Source of the DNA: Jackrogersella multiformis
Lineage: Eukaryota > Ascomycota > Sordariomycetes > Xylariales > Hypoxylaceae
Reading direction: 5' to 3'
Assembly: GCA_902806575.1 (NCBI GenBank)
Contig: CADCXD010000008.1
Span: 2,480,001-2,544,000, forward strand
DNA: 64,000 bases
The first letter of the stretch is position 1. Each line of letters opens with the position of its first letter. Positions 36,092 to 46,852 of the stretch are shown here, piece by piece. Below the pieces are notes generated by a model that made no database searches, was not told the DNA's origin, and saw nothing but the letters and a program-made list of their open reading frames with translations. The translations under genes and the position numbers were made by a program.

Positions 36092-37388
36092 CTATCTACT
36101 CCCCACAACCCACAGCTCCACGCCCATGACGTCGAACTTCTCGCCCTCGTCGCTGAGCGGCGGGTTGGCGAACGTATCGCAGGGCGCGCTGTGGCCCCTG
36201 CTAAGTCCGTCGTTCAACCACAGGCCGTACGTGCCTCCGCCGCCGCCGCCGACCGACAGAAACTTAGTTTCGCAGAAGATGCAGTAGTCGTTGGCGCCCG
36301 TGTACGCGAAGTTCTGGAACCGGATGCTCTGAGCCGGGGGCTGTGGTATGGCCAGTTTGTTAGTGCCTGGGTCGGTCAGCCCCGGGGCGAGCGTCCGTTG
36401 TTGTTGGGTGGCGGTGTGGGTATCGTTGGAGGGGAAGGGAAAGGAGTCGGCTGTGGGCGATACTATCGTCGTGGTGCGGAAGTTTAGGTTGGACGTATCG
36501 GCTGACGGGGGTGGAGGGAGAGGCGCGTGCAGGCTCGCTCGCCAGAGGAAGCACTCCCCCGTGCCATAATACGAGGATGCCGGGTGTGGTGTTTCTGTCA
36601 GGTATGCGCCGAAGGTCTGTTGTGTGCATAAATCAGCCACTGACCGCCTTTACATGTTCTGAAAATATATCCCCCAATTATACTCCCATATATTGCCATA
36701 TGTCCCCCTAAATTACAGAAATAAAAACTTATAAATTAGTACTCACCCCATCTTTCCCATCCCTCACAACAAGCACAAACCCCACCCTGCGCCCGCGGTA
36801 CTCCTCGCACAGCTTGTACAGCGTGGCCAGGGAGCTGCCGTCCTGGTACAAGCTATAAACGAGCCTCCAGTCGTCCGCGATCTTCAACCTTTCTGGTAGG
36901 AACGTGCGAATCTCCTCGGCTACGCCGCGCGCCAGTAGCCGCTCGTCCGCGTCCGTGTCATCGTGGTACCCCCACAGCGACAGTGGCTCGAGAGACGGGA
37001 GCCCCCGCGGCGAGGCGGAACGGCGGCCTGGAGGTCGCGTAGGCGGGATGAAGGGCCCATTAATCCCATCGCCCGCTATCGAAGCCAGTTCGGAGCTCGC
37101 GTGGTAGAGCTGTGAGTGTGAGAACGGGGGAGTCGTCGTGCCGTGGGGTGGAGGCGAGGTAGGTGTTTCGAGTGTAGAGAGGCGCCGCCAGAGACCTAGG
37201 ACAGCCGACCCGATGTAGCTACCACTGCTGCTGCCGGTACCCGGTGTATGCGGCGGAGGAGATTGCGGTTGAGGTCGGTGCGGGTAGGACTGGGAGTGGC
37301 GAGGAGAGCGGGAGACGGGAGTCGAAATGCCGGAGGAGGGCGGCGAGAGGTCTATTAGGTTGTTCTCCTGTCGGGTGCTGCTATTCAT
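36092..37388 (-). CDS. OXR1: TLDc-domain protein, oxidation-resistance protein Oxr1
   Basis: Predicted 388-residue protein from two exons, 37388-36747 and 36616-36092, joined across a 130-bp phase-0 intron (GTGAGT...ACAG). The first ~150 residues are Ser/Pro-rich and probably disordered. The TLDc domain then runs to the C-terminus: LPERLKIADDWRLVYSLYQDG, GSSLATLYKLCEEY, FVLVVRDGKDG, then after the junction TFGAYLTE, ECFLWR, YCIFCETKFLSVGGG and YGLWLNDGLSRGHS, ending in the CDTFANPPLS and FDVMGVELWVVG strands. TLDc proteins protect against oxidative stress, and yeast Oxr1 promotes disassembly of the vacuolar proton ATPase. The domain carries an insert of ~70 Ser/Thr/Pro-rich residues between its halves, as often seen in filamentous fungi. 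Confidence 0.92.
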
Positions 37389-38500
37389 GGTCGGCAGCTG
37401 GATTGGACCAGACTATGGTCTCATGGGGTGGTGGTGCCGGTGGTGTGCGTGATCGTGTGATCGTGTGATCGTGTGCGTCGATCTAGCGGTATAAGCCTAC
37501 TACTATGTAGGGAAATAGCTGCAGCAGCAGAGCAAGGAATGGTGCCTAGTAGCAACTAGGTTAAGTGAGTTGGAGAAGTGGATAATAGATGTTGTCTTTC
37601 TTAGGTAACTGTAGATCGACCTACCTACCTCTTCTTTAGGGAGGGTAGGCAAGGTACCTTGGTCCTTGGTAGGGTTAGTGGTTAGGTGGAATCATGAATG
37701 TGACGTAGTCTGACGATGGCTCCGTAGTGGGTGTAGTGGTGGTGGTTGCTTTATCAATTAACCTAGTGGTGGTGATGGTGGGGTTATGACGATAATAATA
37801 ATACCTAGGTAGGTAATGAGGGTATCAACTATAGATTTAGATAGGTAATAAACATTTATTATACGCTGCGTGAAAGCGAAAGAGTGTTTGGATTTATTTC
37901 CGGGTTATATGCCTACTATATATAAGTATGAGAGAAGAAGGTTAAAAGTTCATCAGAGTTATAAGGATTGAATACCTGTCAACCTTGGAAGTACCTTACC
38001 TACCTAGGTAGGTAGGTAGATACCTATTACCTAGGAATTAGGTAAACCTTAACACCCGGCACTCTCAAACCACTATTGGAATTCAATTTCCAAGCCTGAT
38101 TTGATTAACCTCCAGTATTCCCCACCAGAGCTTATTCGCTGTCTCATCATTCCTAACGTTAATGTATTGGCAGTAAGAACCACCTGATATATACTACCTA
38201 CCTAGGTAAGCAGCTAAGTAGGCAGGAACTAAGTAAATAAGAGTTTCAATTGTGCCATTCCTCATAACTATAAATTATATAGTCACTTATTCCGTCTATT
38301 AGCGGTTACCTCGTCATACGCACTGTCTTATATTATTACCTAAGATATGGAGGTAGTATAAACTTAATTTCAATACATCCTCATTTCTTAGCACATATAC
38401 CCTATTACTATATACATGTTAGGTAAGACATACGTAAAATCTATCCAAATATATCTAATAGAATCAACATAGAATCAACATAGAATCAACATAGAATCGA
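37389..38500. other. Intergenic region between OXR1 and HEM4
   Basis: About 1.1 kb of AT-rich DNA with GGT/GTG repeats near 37720-37780, TACCTAGGTA copies near 37800, 38000 and 38195, and a tandem of an 11-bp unit directly after the HEM4 stop. No gene supported. Confidence 0.45.
38460..38498. repeat. 11-bp tandem repeat (AGAATCAACAT)
   Basis: Three full copies and a partial fourth of AGAATCAACAT end two bases before the HEM4 stop codon on the other strand, so the repeat lies in that gene's 3' untranslated region. Confidence 0.9.
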
Positions 38501-39473
38501 CTATGTTACACCCCTCATAAAATCAGTTATACCCTGCCACACTCCTTCGGGACTCGGCTTCTCGGAACAGACGTCTGTCTCGTAGTCGAATGACCTCTTG
38601 AGAAAACTCTGCGTCGTCGGTCCGATCGTCGCGACATATGTCGTCGATTTATCTTGCGGTCTTTTGATAACCTTGCCGGTCTTATCGTCTAAAATGTTCA
38701 ACCCCTTGAGCATGCTGTCGCAACCCGTCGGCGAGAAGACGACTACCCATCTCGAACGTCTATCAGCCGTCTTCTGCAGCACTTCTGCGAAGTCACCAGC
38801 GAAAGACTCCATAACGCCTGTACCGTACACCACGACCTCTGTTACCCCTATGCGCCGATCATTCGGCAGATTCTCGTCCATAAGCGTTTTTGGTATGATG
38901 TCCCGCCTCTGCTCTCCGACTAAGAAAAGCAACGGAGGCTTCGTCGGCCGGTCTTTATACCATTCGCCGTAGTGTTCTAATATGAATTGTGCGAGCGCAT
39001 CACCGTTTCCGGTGTGCTCGCCGAAGATCTGGAGCGGCGGGGTTTGCGGAATAGCTTTGAGGGATCGGGTCGTAGCAGGACCAACACTATATATTGGGGT
39101 GTCCTGTAGATGTGGCCATTTCTCGTCGCCTATTTGTTCTTGCAGATTAGAGGACAGGTTACTCCGTGATACCCAGGGATCTCGGACCTTGGCCTTCGTT
39201 GACTAACTTGGCGAATGCCTCCACTGCTCTCTGCGACGTAAAGATGAGGCCGCCGTAGCTACAGTTTACTTCCTTACTTATCCGCCTTCCCCTCAGTAGC
39301 TTTTCGAATTGCTGCATCCCGTCATCTTCGAATTTGTGCTGGAGCACGGGGACGAAAATAGGTTCGAAGTCGAAGCCGTCCCGCGGGGTAGAGAAGATAT
39401 CATCATACGCATCTGTAGGCGCCGACTTCGTTTTGAGGAGTAACACGGGGACTTTATTTGAATCTGAAGCCAT
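38501..39473 (-). CDS. HEM4: Uroporphyrinogen-III synthase
   Basis: Enzyme that cyclises hydroxymethylbilane to uroporphyrinogen III in haem synthesis. The N-terminal exon begins VPVLLLKTKSAP and contains YGGLIFTSQRAVEAFA; the second part has YSVGPATTRSLKAI, IFGEHTGNGDALAQFIL, PLLFLVGEQRRDIIP, VVVYGT, VVFSPTG and TYVATIGPTT, all expected for the family in order. The two parts are in different frames. A short GT-AG intron resolves this: either 39187-39130 (58 bp, donor GTCCGA, giving 304 residues) or 39172-39130 (43 bp, donor GTATCA, giving 309 residues); both share the TAG acceptor and keep the frame. A CTAAT branch-like site lies 5' of the acceptor. HEM4 is divergent from ERV1 with 401 bp between start codons. 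Confidence 0.88.
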
Positions 39474-39874
39474 TGTAACTTGATATGCTCCCCATATGCA
39501 TATGATTCTATAAGAATCGGCGCATAATGAGTGGGTGAGATTAGAGCATTTACAATTCCACGTTTGTAATTGGAGCTTGAGTAGCTTGAGCAGCGAGGGG
39601 TGCCAAGACTTCTAAGCTTTATCGATAGAAACAAGAAATACGCTGGACATGGTTTAATTGATTGGTAGGTAAAATATGGGCCTCTTCGGGCCGTGTTTAG
39701 CGTAGTGGCGTTACCGGCCGGCGCCGGGACTCGCTTTCCGCCGCGACTGACAAATCCGCGTCTGATTTATTTACTTTTCCTCCTAGCATCTTTCGATGAG
39801 TCGCAAGCTGTCGTGAGCTTTCGCGCTGATTTTTTTTTATCCTTTTTCCCTCCCTGACCGCTCATAACGGTATA
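39474..39874. promoter_or_regulatory. Shared divergent promoter region, HEM4 / ERV1
   Basis: The 401 bp between the two divergent start codons must hold both promoters and leaders. It includes a GC-rich core (GCCGGCGCCGGGAC, near 39715-39731) and a T-rich run just before ERV1. Specific factor sites cannot be assigned. Confidence 0.5.
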
Positions 39875-40518
39875 ATGGCCGCGGACACGAGAGAACCGCA
39901 GCCCAACGAGCTGCCCAAAGGCGTCGTCATAGGGAAGGATGGCAAGCCGTAAGTATCATCATCGCATACAGAAGGATCGCATTATGCGGGCGCTTACTAA
40001 CACAAGTTTTACGCAGCTGTCGATCATGTACCTCGAAGAGAGACTTTGCATCGTGGGCGCAGATGGCAAAATCGTCGGTTAAGTCTGGCAGCAATGCCGC
40101 AACAGGCGCTGCCGTCAGTGCTGGGGCTGCCACCGCCGCTGCCGCCTCTACATTTTCTTCACAACCCGTTACCCCAGACGACTGCCCAGCCGACGTTGAG
40201 ACCCTAGGCCGAAGTACGTGGACATTATTACATTCGATCGCTGCGACATACCCTAAGACGCCAAGTGTTGCCGAGCAGTCCGACTTACGAACATTCATGG
40301 GGACTTTCTCGAGGCTGTACCCGTGCTGGGTGTGCGCCGAAGACTTCCAGCGGTACATGCAGAAGGAACATATCCAAGTCAGCGGCCGTGACGAGTTCGG
40401 CAAGTGGTTATGCGAAGCGCATAATGCTGTCAACGTTAAGATCGGCAAGAATAAGTTCGACTGCTCCAAGTGGGAGGAGAGATGGCGGACCGGCTGGAAA
40501 GATGGACGCTGTGATTGA
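39875..40518 (+). CDS. ERV1: FAD-linked sulfhydryl oxidase Erv1/ALR
   Basis: Predicted 191-residue FAD sulfhydryl oxidase of the mitochondrial intermembrane space, where it reoxidises Mia40. Exons are 39875-39948 and 40017-40518; the intron is 68 bp and rejoins CC|C as Pro25. The N-terminal shuttle Cys pair is Cys26-Arg-Ser-Cys29. A low-complexity Ala/Ser linker follows (about residues 45-73). The Erv domain has LGRSTWTLLHSIAATYP, the active-site Cys128-Trp-Val-Cys131, then the FAD-binding CEAHNAVNVKIGK and FDCSKWEERW with the structural disulfide. All essential residues are present. The gene is divergent from HEM4. Confidence 0.95.
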
Positions 40519-41743
40519 AATTGCCGGACTCTATGAGCTCAAAAGTCCATATTTTAATTCGCAACAGCTTCTACTGGTTGATCTCTGTCCGAGATAGGAT
40601 ATAGCAACAAGAATTGCTAAGGTCGATCTGCGACAAATGAGGTCGGTATTGTACAATCTAATGTACAATACTCCATGCATCATGATAGAGATGACTAACG
40701 ACAGCGAACATGGTGTTTCATATTAGACTTTAGATATGATAGCTTCACCGCTCCAAAAATTTGATATCACGAGATTTTATTATCTGAGTTGTCTCTTTCA
40801 TCGGTTGGCCCGAACCGATGGTGTTGAATATCTTGTTGAGTTATTATTAAAGATGGGCAAGTCTTAATGCGCGGTAATGTACTGGGACGTTCCAGACCGG
40901 CGGCTAAGGCTAGTCGATTAGTCGAAGCAGCCCGGGTGCGGCCGATTGGTATAATGTTAAAGAATGGGTACTCTTCTACTTTATGGAGCATGAATTAGTA
41001 GAATCTGAGTGATATTCATATTCATGAGGTACAATGATAATGATTAAATTGAGTTACGACTAGATATCATAAAGTGTTACAAGTGAAAGTCAAATCAAAG
41101 AGCTCCATCCCTGGAGATATTCTAGCGCGGTAACGGATGCCGTATAACTGTATAATCTTTAAGAAAATTGAATACATACCTCTAGTGTAGGTAGGTATCC
41201 ATTACATCATCATCTGATGATCGCGAGACGCCGAATATGCACTATGATCCACAGAAACAAGGGCCGATAGTTATGTCAAGAACAGGCGATGCGAATAACG
41301 ACCTTACGATTTCGAGAACACTACGCTTTCTAGACTCGTATCCTACAAGCGAAGCCGGGCAGCGATGAAGATATTTAGCTAAAGTCTCCCCTGAGATATT
41401 TCCTTTATTCTATATTCTACACAGTCAATCAGACATTAATCAACACCAACGTCATCAACAACATCGATAGTGTTGTGTAACCAAATCTTGAGAGCTTATA
41501 TTATTTGGACTCCTAGGTATACCTGTATACATCTACCTCTATACTTCTATACTTCTTGTATGGTTCTATCGAGTTATCCCTCAACTTAGATAATCGATAT
41601 CTCTACCTCCTTACTCATCTCGGAGCAAACTTATAGAAACTTACTCACAAACACTTTACTAAACAACACCTCCTAAATATCAAACTCACATACATACCTA
41701 ATACCTAATACCTAATACCTACATACACAAAGCAAACCTCACA
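40519..41743. other. Intergenic region upstream of pyruvate decarboxylase
   Basis: About 1.2 kb with no supported gene. The last 350 bases are CT/A-rich, ending in a tandem of ATACCTA units (41694-41720) immediately before the pyruvate decarboxylase leader; the start codon context is CCTCACAATG. Confidence 0.5.
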
Positions 41744-43477
41744 ATGACAGGCGTGGATATCAGGACGAGAAATCTCAAGAAACCGGTCGATGTGGCCGAA
41801 TACCTCTTCAAGAGGCTCTACCAGATTGGAATTCGATCCGTCCATGGCGTACCCGGTGACTTCAACCTCGTCGCCCTTGATTACTTACCGAAAGCCGGCT
41901 TGAAATGGGTCGGTAACTGCAACGAGCTCAACGCCGCCTACGCCGCCGACGGTTATGCCCGCGTCAAGGGTGTCGGCGCCATCATCACCACTTTCGGTGT
42001 CGGCGAACTGTCAGCCGTCAACGGTCTCGCCGGCGCCTACAGCGAGCATGTGCCTATTGTGCACATCGTCGGCTGTCCCAGCACTATCTCCCAACGCAGC
42101 GGCCTACTGCTGCACCACACCCTAGGAAACGGCGATTTCAATGTCTTCGCCAACATGAGCGCCGCCATCTCGTGCGCCGTCGCCAAGCTCAACGACCCCG
42201 CCGAAATAGCCACCCAGATCGACCACGCTCTGCGCGAGTGCTACCTCCGGAGCAGACCCGTGTATCTCATGTTCCCCACCGACATGGTAGAGAAGAAGGT
42301 CGAGGGCGAGCGCCTCGAGACCGAGATCGACCTGAACGAACCTACTAATGACGCGGATCGCGAGGACTACGTCGTCGATGTAGTTCTCAAGTATCTGCAC
42401 GCCGCGCAACGGCCCGTCGTGCTCGTCGATGCTTGCGCCATCCGGCACCGCGTGCTGGATGAGGTGCACGACCTGATCGAGAAGACCCAGCTTCCGGTGT
42501 TCGTCACGCCCATGGGCAAAGGCGCCATCAACGAGACGCACCCGAGCTTCGGCGGCGTGTACGCGGGGTCCGCCTCGAGCCCTGCCGTCAAGAAAATGGT
42601 CGAGGGGTCCGATCTAGTTCTCTCCATCGGCTCCCTCAAGAGCGACTTCAACACCGCCGGGTTCTCCTACCGGATGTCCCAGCTCCAGACCATCGACCTG
42701 CACAGCGACCACTGCATCGTGCGGTACTCCGAGTACCCCGGCATCCGCATGAAGGGCGTGCTGCGCAAGGTCGTCGACAAGCTCGACCCGGCGCAGATCA
42801 AAGCCCTCCCGCCCCCCAAGTTCGTAGAGCTATCGTCCAAGTCCGACCCTCAGAGTATCATCAAGCAGGAGTGGTTCTGGGCGCGCGTTGACCAATTCCT
42901 GCGCAAGGACGACATCGTGGTGACGGAGACCGGCACGGCCAACTTCGGCATCTGGGAGACGCGGTTCCCGGCCGGCGTCACGGCGCTGAACCAGACGCTG
43001 TGGGGCAGCATCGGCTGGGCGGTGGGCGCATGCCAGGGCGCGGCGCTGGCGACGCAGGACCAGAGCGGGCCGGCGGCGGCGCGCCGCACCATCCTGTTCG
43101 AGGGCGACGGCAGCCTGCAGCTCACAGCGCAAGAAGTCAGCACTATGATCCGGCACAGGCTCGACGTGATCATCTTCGTCATCTGCAACGACGGCTACAC
43201 GATCGAGCGCTTCATCCACGGCATGGACGAGGCCTACAACGACATCGCCACCTGGCGGTACAAGGACCTGCCGGCGGCCTTCGGCGCCACCGAGGACACG
43301 TCCAGGTCCTACGTCGTCAAGACCCGCGGCGAGCTCGAGGACCTGCTCACCGACCAGGACTTCAACGAGCGCAAAGGGCTGCGCTTCGTCGAGCTCTACA
43401 TGCCCCGCGAGGACGCGCCCAAGAGCTTGATGCTCACCGCCGAGGCCAGCGCTAAGAGGAATGCCATGACGGAGTGA
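41744..43477 (+). CDS. PDC1: Pyruvate decarboxylase
   Basis: Intronless gene for a 577-residue thiamine-diphosphate enzyme converting pyruvate to acetaldehyde and CO2 in alcoholic fermentation. The cofactor-activating Glu61 lies in NCNELNAAYAADGYARVKG, and the active-site His pair is at 124-125 (LLLHHTLGNGDF). The Mg/ThDP-binding motif begins at Gly453-Asp454-Gly (EGDGSLQLTAQE) and ends about 30 residues later at NDGYTIE, the expected spacing. Length matches fungal Pdc (about 565-580). Phenylpyruvate or indolepyruvate decarboxylases are close relatives, but overall sequence and the His-His motif fit Pdc. High codon GC in the 3' half gives a 251-codon false antisense ORF. It has no functional neighbours here. 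Confidence 0.95.
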   Translation: MTGVDIRTRNLKKPVDVAEYLFKRLYQIGIRSVHGVPGDFNLVALDYLPKAGLKWVGNCNELNAAYAADGYARVKGVGAIITTFGVGELSAVNGLAGAYSEHVPIVHIVGCPSTISQRSGLLLHHTLGNGDFNVFANMSAAISCAVAKLNDPAEIATQIDHALRECYLRSRPVYLMFPTDMVEKKVEGERLETEIDLNEPTNDADREDYVVDVVLKYLHAAQRPVVLVDACAIRHRVLDEVHDLIEKTQLPVFVTPMGKGAINETHPSFGGVYAGSASSPAVKKMVEGSDLVLSIGSLKSDFNTAGFSYRMSQLQTIDLHSDHCIVRYSEYPGIRMKGVLRKVVDKLDPAQIKALPPPKFVELSSKSDPQSIIKQEWFWARVDQFLRKDDIVVTETGTANFGIWETRFPAGVTALNQTLWGSIGWAVGACQGAALATQDQSGPAAARRTILFEGDGSLQLTAQEVSTMIRHRLDVIIFVICNDGYTIERFIHGMDEAYNDIATWRYKDLPAAFGATEDTSRSYVVKTRGELEDLLTDQDFNERKGLRFVELYMPREDAPKSLMLTAEASAKRNAMTE

Positions 43478-45109
43478 GCGGGTTAAGGGGTCGATGGTTA
43501 GAGTTTCTAGGGGAAGGAAAAGAGTGGGAATGGGAAGGGCGGCGTGTGAAAAGGCAATGGGTGATGGATAAGAAAAGGGGGGCATGTACCTAATGAGCCA
43601 CGACTCTTTCCTATAGGCTATGGGTATGAGGGTATGAGTATGGGTATGACTGGGGTCCTATCGGGGCGTTATACCAAGCTAGAGGAGTATGATTAGGAAA
43701 TTTGTCAGGTACCTAGGTCGTTTATCATTAATAGATATTCATGAAATAAATGCAATTGTGTTACGTCTACATAGCTCTGCTAGAACGGGGTTTAAGGATG
43801 TGACGTAGGGGTGCTTGATATGATGTTTAGTTAAGTACTTACTTGCCTAAGGTGGGCACCTTTATTAACTAGGACACGGAGGAAATGGATTGGGTGGCTT
43901 TCTCTTAGGTACCTAGCTTACTTAGTTGCAGGTTGTGTCGTGGGGAGGAATATTTGATGGTGGTGGCCGGTATACCTTCGTGTAAGCGTCTAATGTGTCC
44001 AATAAAAAATTTAAATACTTGGTAAAATATTTATAACCTCATGTACTGGTTCAAAATTGCATGATAAATACCAAGCCTAGCTGGTTTGTATTTACTCGCT
44101 ATTTGCTCACAATCTAGTACGTACCATGCCATATAAGCTGTAGGTTAAGAAACTAGATGTTATATCGAAACTAGCAACATCTTTTCTGATCGGAATCGAT
44201 TTTCCTAGTCTTTCAAAACCGGCTAATAAGATCGGTCTCATCGATACGCATTTATAAGTAAATTGTCAATTGCTTGATTTCGATTTAGAGCAAAGTATTA
44301 TTGCCCCTTTATCGCAAAAAGGGGGAACCTACTGGGTTAGGTAGTTAGGGGTTTCCATCAAACCAGCAACAACGTCCTTCAGGTTAGATAAGTAGACATT
44401 CTACAATTACATGCATGTACTAAGAAGATTTAACACGTAACTTCTATGGGATTGATCTAGATAGATAAGAAAGTGTCCTTAGAACCTCGTAAAGTATGTG
44501 ATCCTCGACGATCGTCAAGCCTCCTGGAAAGTGGAAATCTAGATACTAAGATTTTTTACTTGTCTCAGGCATGTGAACTGATACAGGGAGTTGCCTAATA
44601 TAAATAAAGGTCCTTCTATTCCTATATGATGCACAGTCATAGAAGATTCTAGGCATACCTACCTATATTAGGTCAGATCTATATTGCAAGTAGCATGCTG
44701 CCATACTCGATTATAATAAATCAAGCAATCATCCTAATCTATTCAATCATAGTGTTCAGCACTCTTCAGCAGTCAAATTTCACGGTCAAACTCCTCCCAT
44801 AATTATGGCTTAAATGCTGTGTAATTCCTCTCAGTTACTAGTTAAGACTATCTGGTACGTAAGGGAGTCCACTGCAAACCCATGCTAATCCATCGCGACA
44901 TCCTGCCTGTCGTGCCACTAACGACGGCAACCATAACAAAGCACCTCCAGCCAAGGCCCTGCGATCACCAGCCCGTAACTTCCTATCCTCCTTTCCGTGC
45001 GGAGACAACCTCTGTGGAACCGAATAGAACGCAAAGAGGGACCAGCCAGTCCCAACGCGAACCCTCGCGAAGAAGGGAAGAGAAGGAGCCAGTGCATAGC
45101 CGCCACGAC
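43478..45109. other. Intergenic region between convergent genes
   Basis: About 1.6 kb between the 3' ends of pyruvate decarboxylase (+) and the small basic protein (-). AT-rich, with TACCTAGG copies near 43710 and 43910. No gene supported; the plus-strand ORF 44882-45496 runs antisense into the next gene. Confidence 0.45.
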
Positions 45110-45776
45110 TTACACCTCGCCATCGGCGAGGCCCTGGCCCTGGCCCTCGTCGTCAGACTCCTTCTTGGCCTTCGCCTTCGCCTTCTTGGGCTTCCTGCCG
45201 CGCGCCTTCCGGGTGGGGGTTGCCGGGGTAGCCTCGTCGTCGTCGTCGGAGACGTTCTTGCGCTTGCGGGCGGCGCCGCTAGTATTGCTGGCAGGGGTCG
45301 AGGGGCCGCCGTTGCCGTTGCCGTTGGAAGGCGTGCCGGGGGCCGGGGTGGCAGCGGCAGTTGCGTCCGCGGCGGCCGCCAGCGCCTGAAGCTTCTTCTC
45401 GATCGGCTTCCAGATGTGGCGGGCCGAGTCCGCGCTGGCGTACGCGCCGACCTGGGCGAGCTTCTTGGCGTCGACCTGTGCGTCGTGGGTTGTTAGCGAG
45501 TTCGCGGTGAGATGGGATGGGATGGAGTCGAGTCGTTGTGTGGCTTGGATACAAGTAATAGAATCGAAACAGATAGTAGTAATATGAGAGACTTGAATAT
45601 GGTGATGTGGTTTGCAATGCAATGGAAGCTCTTACCTGAGGCATATTGCCGTTGTTTTTGGATTTGGTCGACGAGATGCACGTCCACGCCATAGCTGCGA
45701 CTTCCATCTCGCGCTGGCTCAACTGGATCTTGGCATCGCTGCCCTGAGGCTTAGAAGGAGTAGCAGCGGATGGCAT
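45110..45776 (-). CDS. Small basic nuclear-type protein with N-terminal helical domain and AT-hook-like tail
   Basis: Predicted 168-residue protein from exons 45776-45636 and 45475-45110 with a 160-bp phase-0 intron (GTAAGA...ACAG). The N-terminal ~75 residues (LSQREMEVAAMAWTCI, then VDAKKLAQVGAYASADSARHIW and KPIEKKLQ) match a small helical domain, often seen in Sordariomycete proteins of unknown role, that resembles a Myb/SANT or winged-helix fold. An Ala/Thr/Pro/Gly-rich linker follows, then an acidic DDDDE run and a basic tail with the AT-hook-like core RGRKPKKAK. This suggests a chromatin- or DNA-binding protein. The specific function is not recognised. Confidence 0.75.
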
Positions 45777-46852
45777 TGTGAGATGATGAAAGGCAATGTG
45801 CTACTCGAGTTATTGTGAAGTTATTTGTGTTGAGGTGAGAGAAGGTTGTGTGAAGGAAGAAGATAGGAAGTGGAAAGGAAGGAAATTGGTTCGAAGTAAA
45901 AAGAAGGGAAGAAATAGGAAATAGGAAACTACTCGCGGGATCGAAACGAACGTGGGGGTGTGGTTGAGGCGGGTGCTATGTTCGTGAATAGTTGTGAATT
46001 CTTCGTTCACATATACTTACACGGTACCTGTTAAGGGTGTAGATATGCGTGCCTCCTTTTTTAGCACATCACATGGTGACGACTATTCGTCCTGGTTACA
46101 TACCAAAAATAGCAACTATGGCATGTATCCAGGAGACGAAGAAGTATTTTTCTTCTTCGTCATTTGTTAACATGTCGTTGTCTCGGTAGATGTGCATTGG
46201 GAGATGCCTCGTCTCCCCCTATTAAGTGGAGTCTGCACACCCACATCTCGAAGAGTTCGATAGGCATATGCTCAAGGAGGATTGACCCTTTTAAGAATAT
46301 CCAACAGTTCCTATATTACTATTTATATTACAATTTAAAGACATACAGAAACTTTATGAATAATCAGGTAACTAGATTCAAAGACCAGGGGTATATATGA
46401 CCACATATAAAAGGATATAGAATCAACCCCTTATAACCATAACTCCATGTACCGCCCCGTATCTATTTTAAAAAAGTACAGTTTGCTCTTGTTCTACGAT
46501 ATAGAAAGACTGCAATTATGCGTAGTAGACATCCGAGCAGGAAAATTCTCCATGGACAACTAGATAGATTTGTTAGGCTTGATAGAGGAGAGATAGTCGC
46601 GAACACATATCTTTGAAGATCTCCCATACCAGCAACATCGAAATCACTTTGTCAACTTTGACATAAGAAATCTCAGATAGGTCGAACATGTCGACCCTCG
46701 TATAAGTTCATGTTGTCCATAACCTTGAACCCAACCAAGTTTAGTAAGCTCCTGGCATCACTTCAGTCAAAAACTGAATTTGCCCCATTGGAACATATGC
46801 GAATGATATTCATCTGCGTCTTTTTCCGCTTTAACCCTTACCTCGTCCTCGC
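45777..46852. other. Intergenic region
   Basis: About 1.1 kb upstream of the AT-hook-like gene. Purine-rich sequence at 45830-45920 is its likely leader. Small ORFs (45810-46010, 46164-46400) show no domain. Nothing else seen. Confidence 0.4.

Noticed and set aside
35801..36487. 228-codon plus-strand ORF
   Set aside because: Runs antisense through the TLDc exon; no domain of its own.
38501..39473. HEM4 as a frameshifted pseudogene
   Set aside because: A frame-restoring GT-AG intron exists, the two halves contain all family motifs, and the gene is essential in fungi.
42830..43585. 251-codon minus-strand ORF
   Set aside because: Antisense to pyruvate decarboxylase; arises from strong third-position GC bias.
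44882..45496. 204-codon plus-strand ORF
   Set aside because: Antisense to the AT-hook-like gene; low-complexity Leu/Arg/Gly translation.
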